Source of the DNA: Catenovulum maritimum
GTDB taxonomy: Bacteria > Pseudomonadota > Gammaproteobacteria > Enterobacterales > Alteromonadaceae
DNA length: 64,000 nucleotides
Assembly (NCBI RefSeq): GCF_001050375.1
Contig: NZ_KQ130499.1
Span: 28,089 to 92,088, forward strand
Direction: 5' to 3'
The notes beneath the pieces are model-generated. The model ran no database searches and was not told the DNA's origin. It saw only the letters and a program-made list of their open reading frames with translations. The position numbers and the translations under genes are program-made. This document shows, piece after piece, positions 17,406-27,146 of this stretch. How positions within the stretch are numbered: the first letter of the stretch is position 1; each line of letters begins with the position of its first letter.

Positions 17406-17429
17406 GGCGATGGCGGCTCTGCCATCGCC
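17406..17429 (-). other. GC-rich stem-loop between nrtA and nrtB
   Basis: GGCGATGGC (17406-17414) and GCCATCGCC (17421-17429) form a perfect 9-bp stem with a 6-nt loop and no T-run. Such intercistronic hairpins after binding-protein genes usually protect the upstream message and lower downstream expression. Confidence 0.65.
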
Positions 17430-17451
17430 TATCTTTAAGTCTTCTCAGCGC

Positions 17452-18837
17452 TTAAAGTTTGGTTGATCCCTTCAACCCGATTTCGAATTTTTCTAAATAA
17501 GCATTTGGCTTAGAACCGTCATACACTATGTTGTCGATAAAGTGTTTTTGTGGTTTTTTGAAGCCTGACTCATTTGAAAACTCAGGGAACTCAGAAGCTT
17601 TTGCTTTTCCTTCAGCAATTAACTCTTTAGCTGCTTCTGCATAGATGTCAGGACGATATACTTTCTTCGCGATATCTTTGTACCAAGAATCAGGTTTTTC
17701 GTCTGAAATTTGTCCCCAACGACGCATTTGAGTTAAGTACCAAATCGCATCTGAGTAGTAAGGATAAGTTGCGTTATAACGGAAGAATACGTTGAAGTCA
17801 GGTACTGAACGCTTATCACCTTTTTCGTATTCAAAGGTACCTGTCATACTGTTTGCGATAACATCATAGTCAGCACCAACATATTGGCTCTTAGATAATA
17901 TTTTCACAGCTTCAGGACGATTTGCATTGTTGTTTGCATCTAACCACATAGCCGCACGTATCATTGCTTTAACAACACGGATATGAGTGTTAGGGTATTT
18001 TTCAGCCCAAGATTTACTTACACCGAATACTTTTTCTGGGTTATTTTTCCAGATTTCATAATCGGTAACCACTGGCACACCAATACCTTTAAATACAGCT
18101 TGTTGGTTCCACGGCTCACCAACACAGTAACCATAAATTGTGCCGGCTTCCATAGTTGAAGGCATTTGCGGTGGTGGCGTTACAGATAAAAGCGCATCAG
18201 CTTTAAGTTGGCCAGAGATATCACCTTTATGCGGTGCGTAGTAACCTGGGTGAATACCACCAGCAGCTAACCAATAACGTAACTCATAGTTATGCGTTGA
18301 TACTGGAAATACCATACCCATGTTGAATGGCTTACCTTTTTGGCGATAGCTATCAACTACAGGCTTTAATGAATCAGCTTTAATTGGATGAACAGGCTTA
18401 CCATTTTCATGTGGTATGTGTTTCTTCATTTGTTTCCAAATGTCGTTTGATACTGTAATCGCATTACCATTTAAGTCCATGCTGAATGCAGTAATGATGT
18501 CGGCTTTAGTACCAAAACCGATTGTTGCACCTAATGGTTGACCAGCAAGCATGTGTGCACCATCTAATTGGCCATCAATAACTCTGTCCAATAACACTTT
18601 CCAGTTTGCTTGTGCTTCAAGCGTTACATATAAGCCTTCGTCTTCGAAATAACCTTTTTCATATGCAATTGCCAATGGCGCCATATCAGTTAATTTAATG
18701 AAACCAAACTTTAATTCTTCTTTTTCAGCGTAACCAACTTCAGCACTCACCTGAGCAGAAAACACTGTTGCAGCTAATGAAACAGAAGCGGCTAACGTTT
18801 TGATCGTCGTTTTAATTAACTTTGACTTAAACATCAT
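17452..18837 (-). CDS. nrtA: Nitrate-type ABC transporter substrate-binding protein
   Basis: A 461-aa periplasmic protein of the NrtA/CmpA family. It has a Sec signal peptide ending around VFSAQVSA. The mature part starts [23 protein letters not shown], the first lobe of the fold. Later family blocks are [25 protein letters not shown] and [15 protein letters not shown]. Members bind nitrate, bicarbonate or cyanate. ATG 18837 is used because the TTG at 18852 overlaps the TTGGAGAG ribosome site. Its 5' leader carries two hairpins and a terminator, indicating control by antitermination, probably in response to nitrate. Confidence 0.9.
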   Translation of the reverse strand: MMFKSKLIKTTIKTLAASVSLAATVFSAQVSAEVGYAEKEELKFGFIKLTDMAPLAIAYEKGYFEDEGLYVTLEAQANWKVLLDRVIDGQLDGAHMLAGQPLGATIGFGTKADIITAFSMDLNGNAITVSNDIWKQMKKHIPHENGKPVHPIKADSLKPVVDSYRQKGKPFNMGMVFPVSTHNYELRYWLAAGGIHPGYYAPHKGDISGQLKADALLSVTPPPQMPSTMEAGTIYGYCVGEPWNQQAVFKGIGVPVVTDYEIWKNNPEKVFGVSKSWAEKYPNTHIRVVKAMIRAAMWLDANNNANRPEAVKILSKSQYVGADYDVIANSMTGTFEYEKGDKRSVPDFNVFFRYNATYPYYSDAIWYLTQMRRWGQISDEKPDSWYKDIAKKVYRPDIYAEAAKELIAEGKAKASEFPEFSNESGFKKPQKHFIDNIVYDGSKPNAYLEKFEIGLKGSTKL

Positions 18838-18883
18838 TAATAAACTCTCCAACTAAATAATCTAAAAAAATCCCAAAAAAAAA

Positions 18884-18927
18884 CCCACTCCGATTCACCA
18901 CCTATAGAGGTGATGAACTGGAGTGGG
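18884..18927 (-). terminator. Leader terminator (attenuator) of nrtABD
   Basis: On the minus strand CCCACTCC (18927-18920) pairs with GGAGTGGG (18891-18884). Nearly complementary inner arms (TTCATCACC and GGTGGTGAA) extend it, and a run of nine T follows. It lies between the predicted promoter and nrtA, about 40 bp before the start codon, so transcription must read through it for expression. Confidence 0.9.
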
Positions 18928-18963
18928 CATCTTTGCCTTAACAGCACAACACTGTGCTATTAA
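18926..18963 (-). ncRNA. Candidate ANTAR (NasR/NasT-type) dual-hexaloop leader element
   Basis: Reading the minus strand, hairpin 1 (18963-18938) is TTAATAGCAC-AGTGTT-GTGCTGTTAA, a 10-bp stem with one G-U pair. Hairpin 2 (18937-18926) is GGC-AAAGAT-GCC. Both six-base loops have A at position 1 and G at position 4, the recognition features of ANTAR antiterminator targets. Hairpin 2 could also close a fourth A-T pair, shrinking its loop. Its 3' arm overlaps the 5' arm of the following terminator by 2 nt, allowing competition. No ANTAR protein gene is in the window. Confidence 0.7.
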
Positions 18964-18987
18964 TAATAAATTGTTCGAACTAGATAA

Positions 18988-19003
18988 TACATTAAGCGTG
19001 CCA
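18988..19003 (-). promoter_or_regulatory. Sigma-54-like promoter of nrtABD
   Basis: The minus strand reads TTGGCACG for the -24 element. The -12 box is ATGTA where TTGCW is expected, with correct 10-bp spacing after GG. Predicted start is near 18977, so hairpin 1 of the leader would begin about 14 nt into the RNA. The degenerate -12 box makes this less sure than the FNT promoter. Confidence 0.5.
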
Positions 19004-19089
19004 ATATTTTTTAAACCATTAAAAACAACAACTTAGACAAATAATCAGCTAGAATTAAAATCAAACCAAAAATCAGCTTCACTAATTAA

Positions 19090-19126
19090 GTGCAAATATT
19101 CCTGGTAGCCTAGTTTAATTTTGCAC
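19090..19126. promoter_or_regulatory. Inverted repeat upstream of nrtA / before galE
   Basis: GTGCAAA (19090-19096) and TTTGCAC (19120-19126) are inverted, with 23 bp between. They lie 90-125 bp upstream of the nrtA -24 element, where an NtrC-type activator would bind. The match to NtrC sites is weak. Confidence 0.3.
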
Positions 19127-19199
19127 TTGCACTTCACTATTGAGCAGATACTTAGGTAAACTAGCTCGTAGATTCATTCAATTAAGTAAAGGGAACAAA

Positions 19200-20222
19200 A
19201 TGAGTGCAACAATTTTAGTAACAGGTGGCGCTGGTTATATTGGTAGCCATACTGTTTTAGAACTTTTAAACCAAGACGATCAGGTAATTGTCTTTGATAA
19301 TTTAAGTAATTCATCAGAAGAATCACTCAAGCGTGTTGAAAAAATTACAGGTAAACAGGCAACTTTTGTCAAAGGCGATATTTTAGATACGGCACAATTA
19401 GATGCTGTTTTTAAACAATATAAAATCGATTCTGTTATTCACTTTGCTGGTTTAAAAGCAGTTGGCGAAAGCACCCAAATTCCTCTGACTTACTATCAAA
19501 ACAATGTCACTGGTACCATCAACTTGTGCCAAGTGATGGCTGACAACCAAGTTAAGTCTTTGGTATTTAGTTCATCTGCGACTGTTTATGGCGATCCAAT
19601 TGCATTACCATTAATTGAAACCATGCCGACTGGGATACCAACTAACGCTTACGGCCATTCTAAATTAATGATTGAAGAGATTCTGCGCGATCTATCAGAA
19701 TCTGACCCTGAATGGAAAATTGTTATCTTGCGTTACTTTAATCCAATTGGTGCACACGAATCAGGCTTAATAGGTGAAGATCCAAATGGTATTCCAAATA
19801 ACTTGATGCCTTTTATCTCACAGGTTGCTGTCGGTCGCCGTGAGCAATTAAGTGTATTCGGTAATGATTACGATACTCACGACGGTACAGGCGTCAGAGA
19901 TTATATTCACGTAGTCGATCTAGCTTTAGGTCATTTAAAGGCATTAAACAGAATTAAGACAGACACTGGCGTATTTACCTATAACCTAGGTACAGGAATT
20001 GGTTACTCAGTACTAGATATGGTGAAAGCTTTTGAAAAAGTCTCAGATAAAGCGGTCAAATACCAAATTGTCGATCGTAGACCTGGGGATGTTGCGGCCT
20101 GTTATGCCGATGCGACTGCAGCATTAAAAGAGCTCGAGTGGTCAGCACAATTTGATTTAGATAGAATGTGTCAGGACACTTGGCGTTGGCAAAGTACTAA
20201 CCCAAATGGTTATGAAAGCTAA
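19200..20222 (+). CDS. galE: UDP-glucose 4-epimerase
   Basis: A 340-aa short-chain dehydrogenase-type epimerase interconverting UDP-glucose and UDP-galactose. The NAD motif GGAGYIGSH is at the N-terminus. The catalytic Ser/Tyr/Lys set appears as SSSATVYG and then [20 protein letters not shown] and the C-terminal [12 protein letters not shown] are GalE hallmarks. ATG 19200 with AGGGA upstream is preferred over the TTG at 19140. It is transcribed away from the nrt operon and ends at a stem-loop, so it is probably monocistronic. It feeds galactose use and surface polysaccharide synthesis. Confidence 0.95.
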   Translation: MSATILVTGGAGYIGSHTVLELLNQDDQVIVFDNLSNSSEESLKRVEKITGKQATFVKGDILDTAQLDAVFKQYKIDSVIHFAGLKAVGESTQIPLTYYQNNVTGTINLCQVMADNQVKSLVFSSSATVYGDPIALPLIETMPTGIPTNAYGHSKLMIEEILRDLSESDPEWKIVILRYFNPIGAHESGLIGEDPNGIPNNLMPFISQVAVGRREQLSVFGNDYDTHDGTGVRDYIHVVDLALGHLKALNRIKTDTGVFTYNLGTGIGYSVLDMVKAFEKVSDKAVKYQIVDRRPGDVAACYADATAALKELEWSAQFDLDRMCQDTWRWQSTNPNGYES

Positions 20223-20237
20223 TTCACAATAAACACC

Positions 20238-20271
20238 TTACACTGGAGTGATATGATTTACTCCAGTGTAA
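20238..20271 (+). terminator. Stem-loop after galE
   Basis: TTACACTGGAGT (20238-20249) pairs with ACTCCAGTGTAA (20260-20271): 12 bp, 10-nt loop. No T-run follows, so it may be a weak terminator or a 3'-end stabiliser. Confidence 0.6.
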
Positions 20272-20389
20272 ACAATCAACTAAAAGTGAAAATATTCAAT
20301 ATAATTTTTTAACCTAAGTTTAGAATTGAACTTTTAGGTAAAAAGATTAGAATAGTCGCGATTTTTGTCCGTTTTAACCGAGCTCTTTC

Positions 20390-21259
20390 ATGACCAAATA
20401 CCAATCTATATTCTTTTTTACTTCACTCTCCTTTGCTCAGTGTAGCTATGCAGCGAGTGATCACCAAGAATCAAGATTTGGTAAATTCGATGCTTCAGCA
20501 GAGTTGGGTTATGTTATGACAGCGAGCACATCTAAAAGTGATTCTAAGCGCCTCATCTTTAAAACCTCTATTAACAATCAAACTGAAAATTTTCGACATG
20601 ACTTTAGGTTCTCTACTTTTTTTCGCCAAGATGAAGAAAAAGTTGATAAAAATGATCCTGATAGTGACACAATTCCTGTCACTAAAAGTGAAAAGTATTT
20701 TGCTTCGTTAGAATCAACCTATCTAGTCTCTAAAGACGGTGATGGTATCCCTTTATTCATGTCTTACGAAACTGATAGAATTAATAAAAACTATGCTTAC
20801 CAAGCTTCAGTTGCAACAGGTTATAACTATAAGATCTTAGATTCTGAAGTCGATTATTTAGAGTTTTCTGTTGGTCCTGGTTATGCTTTCGATAAATTAA
20901 AAAAATCATTTAGAACTTATTTTGATGAGAATGATAACGAGGTTGAAGCTGGCGACCAAAATGTAGTTGATAGCAAAACAACAACGACATTTTATGAAGA
21001 AAGCCGAAAAGAGTTTATTCTACGTGCGGCAGCAACATATAAAAGAGAAATTGCTAAAAACGTGAACTTTAACGCTGGCTATTCAGTGGAACGAAGTGCA
21101 GAAAACATAAAAACCAAATTAGAGTCAGCAATTACAATGAAAGTAAATGGCTCTCTTGCTGTTAAAGCCTCGCTTGTCAGCAATCAAAATACCAATTCAG
21201 GTAATGACCAAGTTAACAAAGATAAAATTAACTCAGTCACTTTAGTTTATAAGTTTTAA
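20390..21259 (+). CDS. DUF481-like outer-membrane beta-barrel protein
   Basis: A 289-aa protein with a short signal peptide (FFFTSLSFAQCSYA) and alternating beta-strand patterns. It ends in VTLVYKF, a C-terminal aromatic residue typical of outer-membrane barrels. The arrangement fits the DUF481/YdiY family. Function of the family is unknown. The stop codon overlaps the stop of convergent nadC by several bases (TTAA shared), leaving no space for a separate terminator. Confidence 0.7.
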   Translation: MTKYQSIFFFTSLSFAQCSYAASDHQESRFGKFDASAELGYVMTASTSKSDSKRLIFKTSINNQTENFRHDFRFSTFFRQDEEKVDKNDPDSDTIPVTKSEKYFASLESTYLVSKDGDGIPLFMSYETDRINKNYAYQASVATGYNYKILDSEVDYLEFSVGPGYAFDKLKKSFRTYFDENDNEVEAGDQNVVDSKTTTTFYEESRKEFILRAAATYKREIAKNVNFNAGYSVERSAENIKTKLESAITMKVNGSLAVKASLVSNQNTNSGNDQVNKDKINSVTLVYKF

Positions 21260-22110
21260 TCTATCCTAAGTGATAAATCGATTGCTTGGATATGCTTAGT
21301 TAGCGCACCACTAGAGATAAAATCAACGCCAGCCTGTGCATAATCAGCAATTGTCTCTAACGTAATGTTACCCGACATTTCTAATTTAGCTGGTTTATCT
21401 GCAGCTTTATTAATATCTGACGCCGCTGCTATTTCTGCCGGTGAATAATTATCTAACATAATAATATCTGCACCTGCTGCTAAGGCTAAATTAAGCTCGT
21501 CATTGTTTTCCACTTCGACTTCAACTGGTTTATTTGGTGCAATTTGACGCGCTTGTTTAACGGCGTTTTCAATTGAACCAGCTGCAATAATGTGATTTTC
21601 TTTTATTAAGAAGGCATCATACAAACCGATTCTATGGTTTTGACCGCCTCCGCAAGTCACTGCATACTTTTGTGCTAAACGTAAACCTGGAATAGTTTTT
21701 CGAGTATCTAATAATTTAGTTTGAGTATGAGCAATTTTGGCCACATATATAGAGGTTGCAGTCGCTGTAGCAGATAGCGTTTGAATAAAATTAAGCGCCG
21801 TTCTTTCGGCAGTTAAAATATCTCTAGCTGAACCTTTTAACTGACAAAGAGTTTGATTTGGTGACAGTTTATCGCCATCTTTAGCTAACCAAGTAATTTC
21901 AACTTCAGATTTAATTTGTCGAAAAGCCTCTTCCAACCAAGCTTGGCCACACAAAACACATGACTCTCTGGTAATAATCCTTGCTGACACTGTCTGCTCC
22001 GCAGGGATCAATAAAGCCGTAATATCATTATCTGGATTTAAACCGTTTAAATCTTCGTATAACGCAGCTTCAACTTGGGCTTGTATACTTGATAGCAATT
22101 CAGGAGTCAT
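21256..22110 (-). CDS. nadC: Nicotinate-nucleotide pyrophosphorylase (carboxylating)
   Basis: About 284 aa. It converts quinolinate and PRPP to nicotinate mononucleotide in de novo NAD synthesis. Key blocks: ERTALNFIQTLSATAT, DTRKTIPGLR (substrate Arg/Lys), GGGQNHRIGLYD, IKENHI, VEVEVEN and DIIMLDN, then the C-terminal EMSGNITLETI. ATG 22110 is used; a TTG at 22131 would add seven residues, and neither has a strong ribosome site. nadA lies just beyond the tRNA on the same strand, so the two NAD pathway genes are near each other but not one operon. Confidence 0.93.
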   Translation of the reverse strand: MTPELLSSIQAQVEAALYEDLNGLNPDNDITALLIPAEQTVSARIITRESCVLCGQAWLEEAFRQIKSEVEITWLAKDGDKLSPNQTLCQLKGSARDILTAERTALNFIQTLSATATATSIYVAKIAHTQTKLLDTRKTIPGLRLAQKYAVTCGGGQNHRIGLYDAFLIKENHIIAAGSIENAVKQARQIAPNKPVEVEVENNDELNLALAAGADIIMLDNYSPAEIAAASDINKAADKPAKLEMSGNITLETIADYAQAGVDFISSGALTKHIQAIDLSLRID

Positions 22111-22436
22111 ATTCTTAGGTAAACCATTCAATTTTTATAATTTGTTAATGTCAGTATTTTACACTAATCAGGTATTACCAAGCATAAAAAATTTATTTTA
22201 TTTCAAATGTAAGATTGAGTGCTTTTACGCAACTAACATATTAAATCTAACAAAACTTAACTCAGGCTAATATGAAGGAATCGCTTGAAGAGCCGACTCA
22301 GAATAATTTAAAACGTATGCACTATAGCTAATGCAGTATTGTGGCCAGCAGGATAAAGAAAAATTTATTTCAAGAAGTCTTTGTTAATAACTCGCAGTAT
22401 AAACAAATTGAAGAGTTATGGGATAAAGAAGAAGAG
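22111..22436. other. Intergenic stretch between nadC and tRNA-Ser
   Basis: About 326 bp of A+T-rich DNA. It contains a 34-codon plus-strand frame from GTG 22341 to TGA 22445 with a protein-like composition, overlapping the tRNA 3' end on the opposite strand. It looks like a gene remnant at most. I see no other repeats, promoters or RNA structures I can support. Confidence 0.4.
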
Positions 22437-22527
22437 TGGCGGTGAGAGAGGGGTTCGAACCCTCGATACGCTATTAACGTATACACACTTTCCAGGCGTG
22501 CGCCTTCAGCCGCTCAGCCATCTCACC
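22437..22527 (-). tRNA. tRNA-Ser (anticodon GGA)
   Basis: A full class II tRNA on the minus strand. Acceptor GGTGAGA pairs with TCTCACC, the anticodon loop is TGGAAAG, there is a long variable arm, the T-loop is GGTTCGAACC, and the discriminator G is followed by an encoded CCA. It closely resembles E. coli serW/serX. Confidence 0.95.
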
Positions 22528-22620
22528 GTTTAAAATTGCTTGTTTAAAGCGGGCTGCATAATAGGGAATACAGCCCAATTTAGCAAGTTTTCAGCCCTAA
22601 AAACTGAAATAAAACTTAGT

Positions 22621-23685
22621 TTACGCGTTACCTTTTACTTTTTGCTTATGCTCAGCTGCAAAGTTAAGCATTCTGTCTAATGGCAATAAAGCTCTTTCGC
22701 GCAATGCTTCATCAACAAAAATTTCATGCTCAGACAAATCATCTGCGATTAAACAGTTTTCAATTGCAACTAAACCATTCATTGCCATCCAAGGACAATG
22801 AGCACAGCTACGACATGTTGCGCCTTGCCCGCCTGTTGGTGCTTCAATAAAGGTTTTTTCAGGCGTTAGCTGCTGCATCTTGTAAAAAATGCCTTTATCG
22901 GTCGCTACGATGAACATTTCGTTGTCCATCTCCTGACTTGCTTTTATGAGCTGGCTCGTCGAGCCAACAGCGTCGGCCAATTCAATAACCGAAGCTGGTG
23001 ATTCAGGATGTACCAAAACGGCTGCTTGTGGGTACATAGACTTCATGTCAATTAAGTGCTTGGCTTTAAACTCATCATGAACGATACAAGCACCATTCCA
23101 TTTGAGCATTTCGGCACCTGTTTGCTTTTCAATGTAAGCGCCTAAATGTTTATCTGGTCCCCAGATAATTTTATGCCCTTCACTATCTAAATGCTCAACA
23201 ATTTCAAGTGCAATAGAAGAGGTAACAACCCAGTCTGCACGAGCTTTTACCGCTGCCGACGTGTTTGCATATACCACGACAGTATGGTCTGGATGTGCGT
23301 CACAAAATTCAGTGAATTCTTTTTCAGGACAACCCAAATCAAGTGAACAGGTTGCGTCTAAAGTTGGCATAAACACACGCTTTTCAGGGCTTAGTATTTT
23401 AGAGGTTTCACCCATAAACTTAACCCCAGCAACGATTAGATTCTTAGCTGGGTGGTCACGCCCAAAACGTGCCATTTCGAGAGAATCAGACACACATCCG
23501 CCAGTTTCTTCAGCGAGTGCTTGAATTTCTGGATCTGTGTAATAATGTGCGACTAAAACAGCATCTTTTTCAATCAACAATTGCTTGATTCTATCTTTGT
23601 ACGCTTGTTTTTCGTCTTGATTCAAAGGAACGGGTTTAGCTGGGTATTCAAACTCAATACCAGCATTAAGTTGCATTTGCGCCAT
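22621..23685 (-). CDS. nadA: Quinolinate synthase A
   Basis: A 354-aa [4Fe-4S] enzyme condensing iminoaspartate with dihydroxyacetone phosphate to quinolinate. Cys113, Cys200 and Cys297 coincide with the three cluster ligands of E. coli NadA. The motifs [29 protein letters not shown] and [10 protein letters not shown] are all present. It is in the cytoplasm and supplies NadC, encoded 0.5 kb further on. The start ATG 23685 has only a weak ribosome site. A terminator at 23765 separates it from the sugar transporter gene upstream. Confidence 0.95.
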   Translation of the reverse strand: MAQMQLNAGIEFEYPAKPVPLNQDEKQAYKDRIKQLLIEKDAVLVAHYYTDPEIQALAEETGGCVSDSLEMARFGRDHPAKNLIVAGVKFMGETSKILSPEKRVFMPTLDATCSLDLGCPEKEFTEFCDAHPDHTVVVYANTSAAVKARADWVVTSSIALEIVEHLDSEGHKIIWGPDKHLGAYIEKQTGAEMLKWNGACIVHDEFKAKHLIDMKSMYPQAAVLVHPESPASVIELADAVGSTSQLIKASQEMDNEMFIVATDKGIFYKMQQLTPEKTFIEAPTGGQGATCRSCAHCPWMAMNGLVAIENCLIADDLSEHEIFVDEALRERALLPLDRMLNFAAEHKQKVKGNA

Positions 23686-23764
23686 GAAGTGTCATTCATC
23701 TATTGCCAATAATTTCGCGAATTATACTGCAACTAGAGTGAAATATGTATTAATTAAGCATAAA

Positions 23765-23795
23765 AAAAGCGCATAACCTATGACTATGCGCTTTT
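23765..23795. terminator. Bidirectional intrinsic terminator
   Basis: AAAAGCGCATA (23765-23775) pairs with TATGCGCTTTT (23785-23795): 11 bp, 9-nt loop, A-run before and T-run after. It ends the MFS transcript on the minus strand. Confidence 0.85.
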
Positions 23796-23814
23796 ATTAG
23801 TTTGTATATCTTTA

Positions 23815-25236
23815 TTAGCCAGCCATTTCCTCTAGCTCTTTACCTTTGGTTTCTAATACATATTTAGCGACAAATACAGCTGAAATCGCAGCACATAAAG
23901 CATAGAAGCCATAAGCAACAGCTAAACCAACAGAAGCTAAAATAATTGGGAATGTCATGGTAATCGCAAAATTAGCGACCCATTGAAAGAATCCGGCAAT
24001 AGATAAACCTAGGCCTCGAATACGATTCGGGAACATTTCACCCAACATAACCCACATGATAGGTCCCCATGACATGTTGAAGAAAATAACATACAAGTTA
24101 GCAGATACGAGTGCTACACCACCCATTTGCGAATTTAAACTCACTTCGCCATTAGCACCTACACTAGCAGTAGAGAATGCATATGCAGCAATAGCAAGTG
24201 TTACAGCCATACCCACAGAGCCAATCCAGAGTAGAGGTTTACGCCCAATTTTGTCGACTAAAGTAATAGCAACAATACATGCAGCAATACTCAAACTGCC
24301 TGATAAGACGTTAATAAACAAAGAATCGCTTTCAGAAAAACCAACCGACTGCCACAATACTGCGCCGTAGTAAAACACCACATTAATGCCGACAAATTGC
24401 TGGAATACCGCAAGGCCAATACCAACCCAGATGATAGGTCTAACTTTGCCTGTAACCCCATCTTTTAAATCTTTTAAAGATGGTTGGTCACTTGCTGAAC
24501 TTGCAACCGTTGCGCTAATTTCATCAAACTTTTTCAGTGCTTCTTCTTTACCGTATAATTTAGTTAATACCGAAATAGCCTGCTCTTTTTTACCTTTAGC
24601 GACTAAAAACCTTGGACTTTCAGGAATAAAAAACAAGGCAAATAAGAAGATAAATGCTGGTGCTAATTCTACCCAGAACATCCAACGCCATGTTTCATAA
24701 TCAAGCCACAAAATGTTTAACGCCGAACCAGAAATACTAGCAAGTAGGTAATTTCCTAAAAATGCAGCGGTTAAACCAGAAATAATCGCAATTTGCTGAA
24801 CTGTCGTAAGACGGCCTCTATATCTAGCAGGTGCAACTTCACTAATATAAGCTGGTGTCATAACACTTGCCGCACCAACCGCGAAACCGCCAAGAACTCG
24901 ATAAAAAATAAATTCAATCGAAGTGGCAGATATACCTGTTCCCCATGCGGAAATAATAAACAAAATGGCAGAGGTAATTAGCATTAACTTTCTACCATAA
25001 GTGTCAGCTAAGCGGCCTGCGATTGCAGCCCCAAAAGCACAACCAAGTAACATACTTGCAACATTAAACCCAGTTCCCGCAGAATCAGAATTAAATGCAA
25101 CTTTTAAACCTTCTACAGTTCCATTTATCGAACCACTATCATACCCAAACAGAAAGCCACCAATAGTCGCGATACAGCTTATTAATAAAATAAACGCTGT
25201 ATTTTCTTTATTACCTACATTCAGCTCAACACTCAT
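23815..25236 (-). CDS. Sugar porter family MFS transporter
   Basis: A 473-aa protein with 12 transmembrane segments, of the XylE/GalP/glucose-permease group. Hallmarks: GGFLFGYDSGSINGT in TM1, GRLADTYGRK loop, PESPRFL after TM6, QQFVGINVVFYYG in TM7, and VDKIGRKPLL. These transporters are proton-sugar symporters or facilitators. The sugar is unknown. The start ATG 25236 has GGAGAG upstream. It stands alone between a terminator and a divergent PAP2 gene. Confidence 0.9.
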   Translation of the reverse strand: MSVELNVGNKENTAFILLISCIATIGGFLFGYDSGSINGTVEGLKVAFNSDSAGTGFNVASMLLGCAFGAAIAGRLADTYGRKLMLITSAILFIISAWGTGISATSIEFIFYRVLGGFAVGAASVMTPAYISEVAPARYRGRLTTVQQIAIISGLTAAFLGNYLLASISGSALNILWLDYETWRWMFWVELAPAFIFLFALFFIPESPRFLVAKGKKEQAISVLTKLYGKEEALKKFDEISATVASSASDQPSLKDLKDGVTGKVRPIIWVGIGLAVFQQFVGINVVFYYGAVLWQSVGFSESDSLFINVLSGSLSIAACIVAITLVDKIGRKPLLWIGSVGMAVTLAIAAYAFSTASVGANGEVSLNSQMGGVALVSANLYVIFFNMSWGPIMWVMLGEMFPNRIRGLGLSIAGFFQWVANFAITMTFPIILASVGLAVAYGFYALCAAISAVFVAKYVLETKGKELEEMAG

Positions 25237-25478
25237 ATTGCTCTCCAGTAACCGTCAACATCTTAGTTAACATTTTTTTACACTTATTAACAATAGTAAC
25301 AAGTTTGGATTTTAGTTGAAATTATAAAATAATGTTATTTAATTACAATTTTTAACAATCATTTCCCTTAACCAATCATATAAAATTTTGCTGTCATATT
25401 TGTGTCCTATTTTGTTCAATTATTCGTCACATTAAACGAATAGTATTTGAAATATTAGCCTAACGGATAAGTTCAAAT

Positions 25479-25982
25479 ATGAATAAAATAACGGCGAAAG
25501 ATCAGCAACTTTTTGCTTGGCTTTTCACCTCAACTCAAAATAAAAACATGCAATGGGTCAAACTGATTTCCAAAACAGGTGATGGCCACTTTTATCTTGC
25601 ATTAGCTTTAACTTTAGCCTTGCTTGAGAGAGAAGGCTTTTGGTTTTTAGCCGTAGGCTTAATTGCATTTATGTTTGAGTTGCCTTCTTATTTCATGCTG
25701 AAAAAAGCGTTTAAAAGAACGCGTCCCAGCGATTTATTAGTGGCGGCATACATTGAGCCAAGCGACAAATTTAGTTTGCCTTCGGGTCATACTGCAGCTG
25801 CATTTTTGATGGCCAGTTTAATTAGTTATTTTTATCCCAGTTTTAGCCTGCTTGCATACACTTGGGCTAGTTTAATCGGTTTATCTCGTGTCTTGTTGGG
25901 GGTTCATTTTCCCACAGATATTTTGGCTGGCGCGATCCTAGGTATTGCCAGCGCTTGGTTTAGTTTATTTTTGGTGCTTTGA
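25479..25982 (+). CDS. PAP2-family membrane phosphatase
   Basis: A 167-aa membrane protein with the three PAP2 active-site motifs: KKAFKRTRP, SLPSGHTA and SRVLLGVHFPTD. These enzymes remove phosphate from phosphatidic acid, undecaprenyl pyrophosphate or related lipids at the membrane. The substrate is unclear. It is 4 bp upstream of a glycosyltransferase gene, which suggests coupled translation and a shared role in lipid or envelope glycan metabolism. Confidence 0.88.
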   Translation: MNKITAKDQQLFAWLFTSTQNKNMQWVKLISKTGDGHFYLALALTLALLEREGFWFLAVGLIAFMFELPSYFMLKKAFKRTRPSDLLVAAYIEPSDKFSLPSGHTAAAFLMASLISYFYPSFSLLAYTWASLIGLSRVLLGVHFPTDILAGAILGIASAWFSLFLVL

Positions 25983-25986
25983 TTTT

Positions 25987-27054
25987 ATGAAAATTTTATA
26001 TGGTGTACAGGGAACAGGTAATGGTCATATTAGCCGAGCTAGAATCATGGCTAAGCGTTTTGCCGAGTTAAATATAGACGTGGACTATATCTTCTCCGGC
26101 CGAGAGCCTGATAAATTTTTTGATATGGAAGTATTTGGAGACTACCAAGTCAAAAAAGGTATGTCTTTTGTTAGTAATGATGGCGATGTTTCTATTTTTT
26201 CGACGTTAAAGCAAATTGAAGCCTCTCGTTTTTTGAAAGATGTAAACCGTTTAGATTTAAGCCAATATGACTTATTGTTAAATGACTTTGAACCGGTAAC
26301 TGCTTGGGCAGCGAAAAGACAAGGATTGACCAGCATAGGTATATCTCATCAAGCTTCTTTTATGCAAAACATACCAACACAAGGCGCTAAGTGGACTGAT
26401 AAGAAATTACTTAAATATTTTGCGCCTTGCCAATATAACTTAGGGGTTCATTGGTATCACTTCGGTGCATCGATTATTCCTCCTTTTATCGAACGTCAGC
26501 ACGATATTAGCCAAACACCGAAAAAGATACTGGTTTACTTACCATTTGAATCTCTTGAGCAAATAAAGTCTCTATTGGCTGATTTTTGTGATTTCGACTT
26601 TTATTGTTATCACCCAGATATAGTTGAAAACCAAGACAACGAACACTTACACCTTAGAAAGCTCAGTAAAGATAAGTTTAAGCAAGACTTAGCCGAGTGC
26701 AGCGGTATTATTGCCAATGCAGGTTTTGAACTGTCGAGTGAAGCTTTATGTTTTGGTAAACGAATTTTGTTAAAACCGTTAAATGGTCAATTTGAACAAG
26801 CGAGTAATGCGCATACTCTCGAGCTACTAGGCCTTGCAACAGTTATGAATCAACTGAATTTTGAAACCGTTGAAACTTGGCTTGAAAATAATCAATCTGG
26901 TCAGGTTATTTTTCCTGATGACCCTCAGCCTTTGATTGACTGGATATTAAAAGGTCAATATCAAGATACTGCGGAGCTCAGAAAACAGCTGTGGCAACAA
27001 GTACAATTTCCAGCTGAAGTTATTCAATTACTTGAAGGCAATAAAGCGGCTTAA
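25987..27054 (+). CDS. MJ1255/VC2487-family glycosyltransferase
   Basis: A 355-aa GT-B-type enzyme. It starts MKILYGVQGTGNGHISRA, the family's characteristic N-terminus, and includes DYIFSGREPDKFF and, in the second half, GIIANAGFELSSEALCFGK for nucleotide-sugar binding. ATG 25987 is preferred; the longer in-frame TTG (25945) would overlap PAP2. The acceptor is unknown, but the neighbouring PAP2 phosphatase suggests a lipid or envelope glycan. Two stem-loops follow. Confidence 0.88.
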   Translation: MKILYGVQGTGNGHISRARIMAKRFAELNIDVDYIFSGREPDKFFDMEVFGDYQVKKGMSFVSNDGDVSIFSTLKQIEASRFLKDVNRLDLSQYDLLLNDFEPVTAWAAKRQGLTSIGISHQASFMQNIPTQGAKWTDKKLLKYFAPCQYNLGVHWYHFGASIIPPFIERQHDISQTPKKILVYLPFESLEQIKSLLADFCDFDFYCYHPDIVENQDNEHLHLRKLSKDKFKQDLAECSGIIANAGFELSSEALCFGKRILLKPLNGQFEQASNAHTLELLGLATVMNQLNFETVETWLENNQSGQVIFPDDPQPLIDWILKGQYQDTAELRKQLWQQVQFPAEVIQLLEGNKAA

Positions 27055-27060
27055 ATGCTT

Positions 27061-27096
27061 GTATTCTTAGAGCAAAATACACTGTTCTAAGAATAC
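27061..27096 (+). terminator. Stem-loop after the glycosyltransferase gene
   Basis: GTATTCTTAGA (27061-27071) pairs with TCTAAGAATAC (27086-27096), an 11-bp perfect stem with a 14-nt loop. No T-run. The first of two consecutive hairpins before the diguanylate cyclase gene. Confidence 0.55.
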
Positions 27097-27100
27097 ACTC

Positions 27101-27146
27101 GCCAAAAATCATTTAATTGATATTTCTCAATTAAGTGATTTTTGGC
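27101..27146 (+). repeat. Long 20-bp-arm inverted repeat overlapping the next start codon
   Basis: Arms 27101-27120 and 27127-27146 pair over 20 positions with one T-G exception and a 6-nt loop. The 3' arm contains a T5 run and covers the TTG at 27142 proposed as the diguanylate cyclase start. It may be the terminator of the PAP2-glycosyltransferase pair or a switch on the cyclase message. Confidence 0.65.

Noticed and set aside
22341..22445. 34-codon plus-strand frame with protein-like composition before tRNA-Ser
   Set aside because: No start signal beyond a GTG without ribosome site, and it overlaps the tRNA 3' end. It may be a gene remnant, but there is no recognisable family or flanking repeat to call an integration scar.
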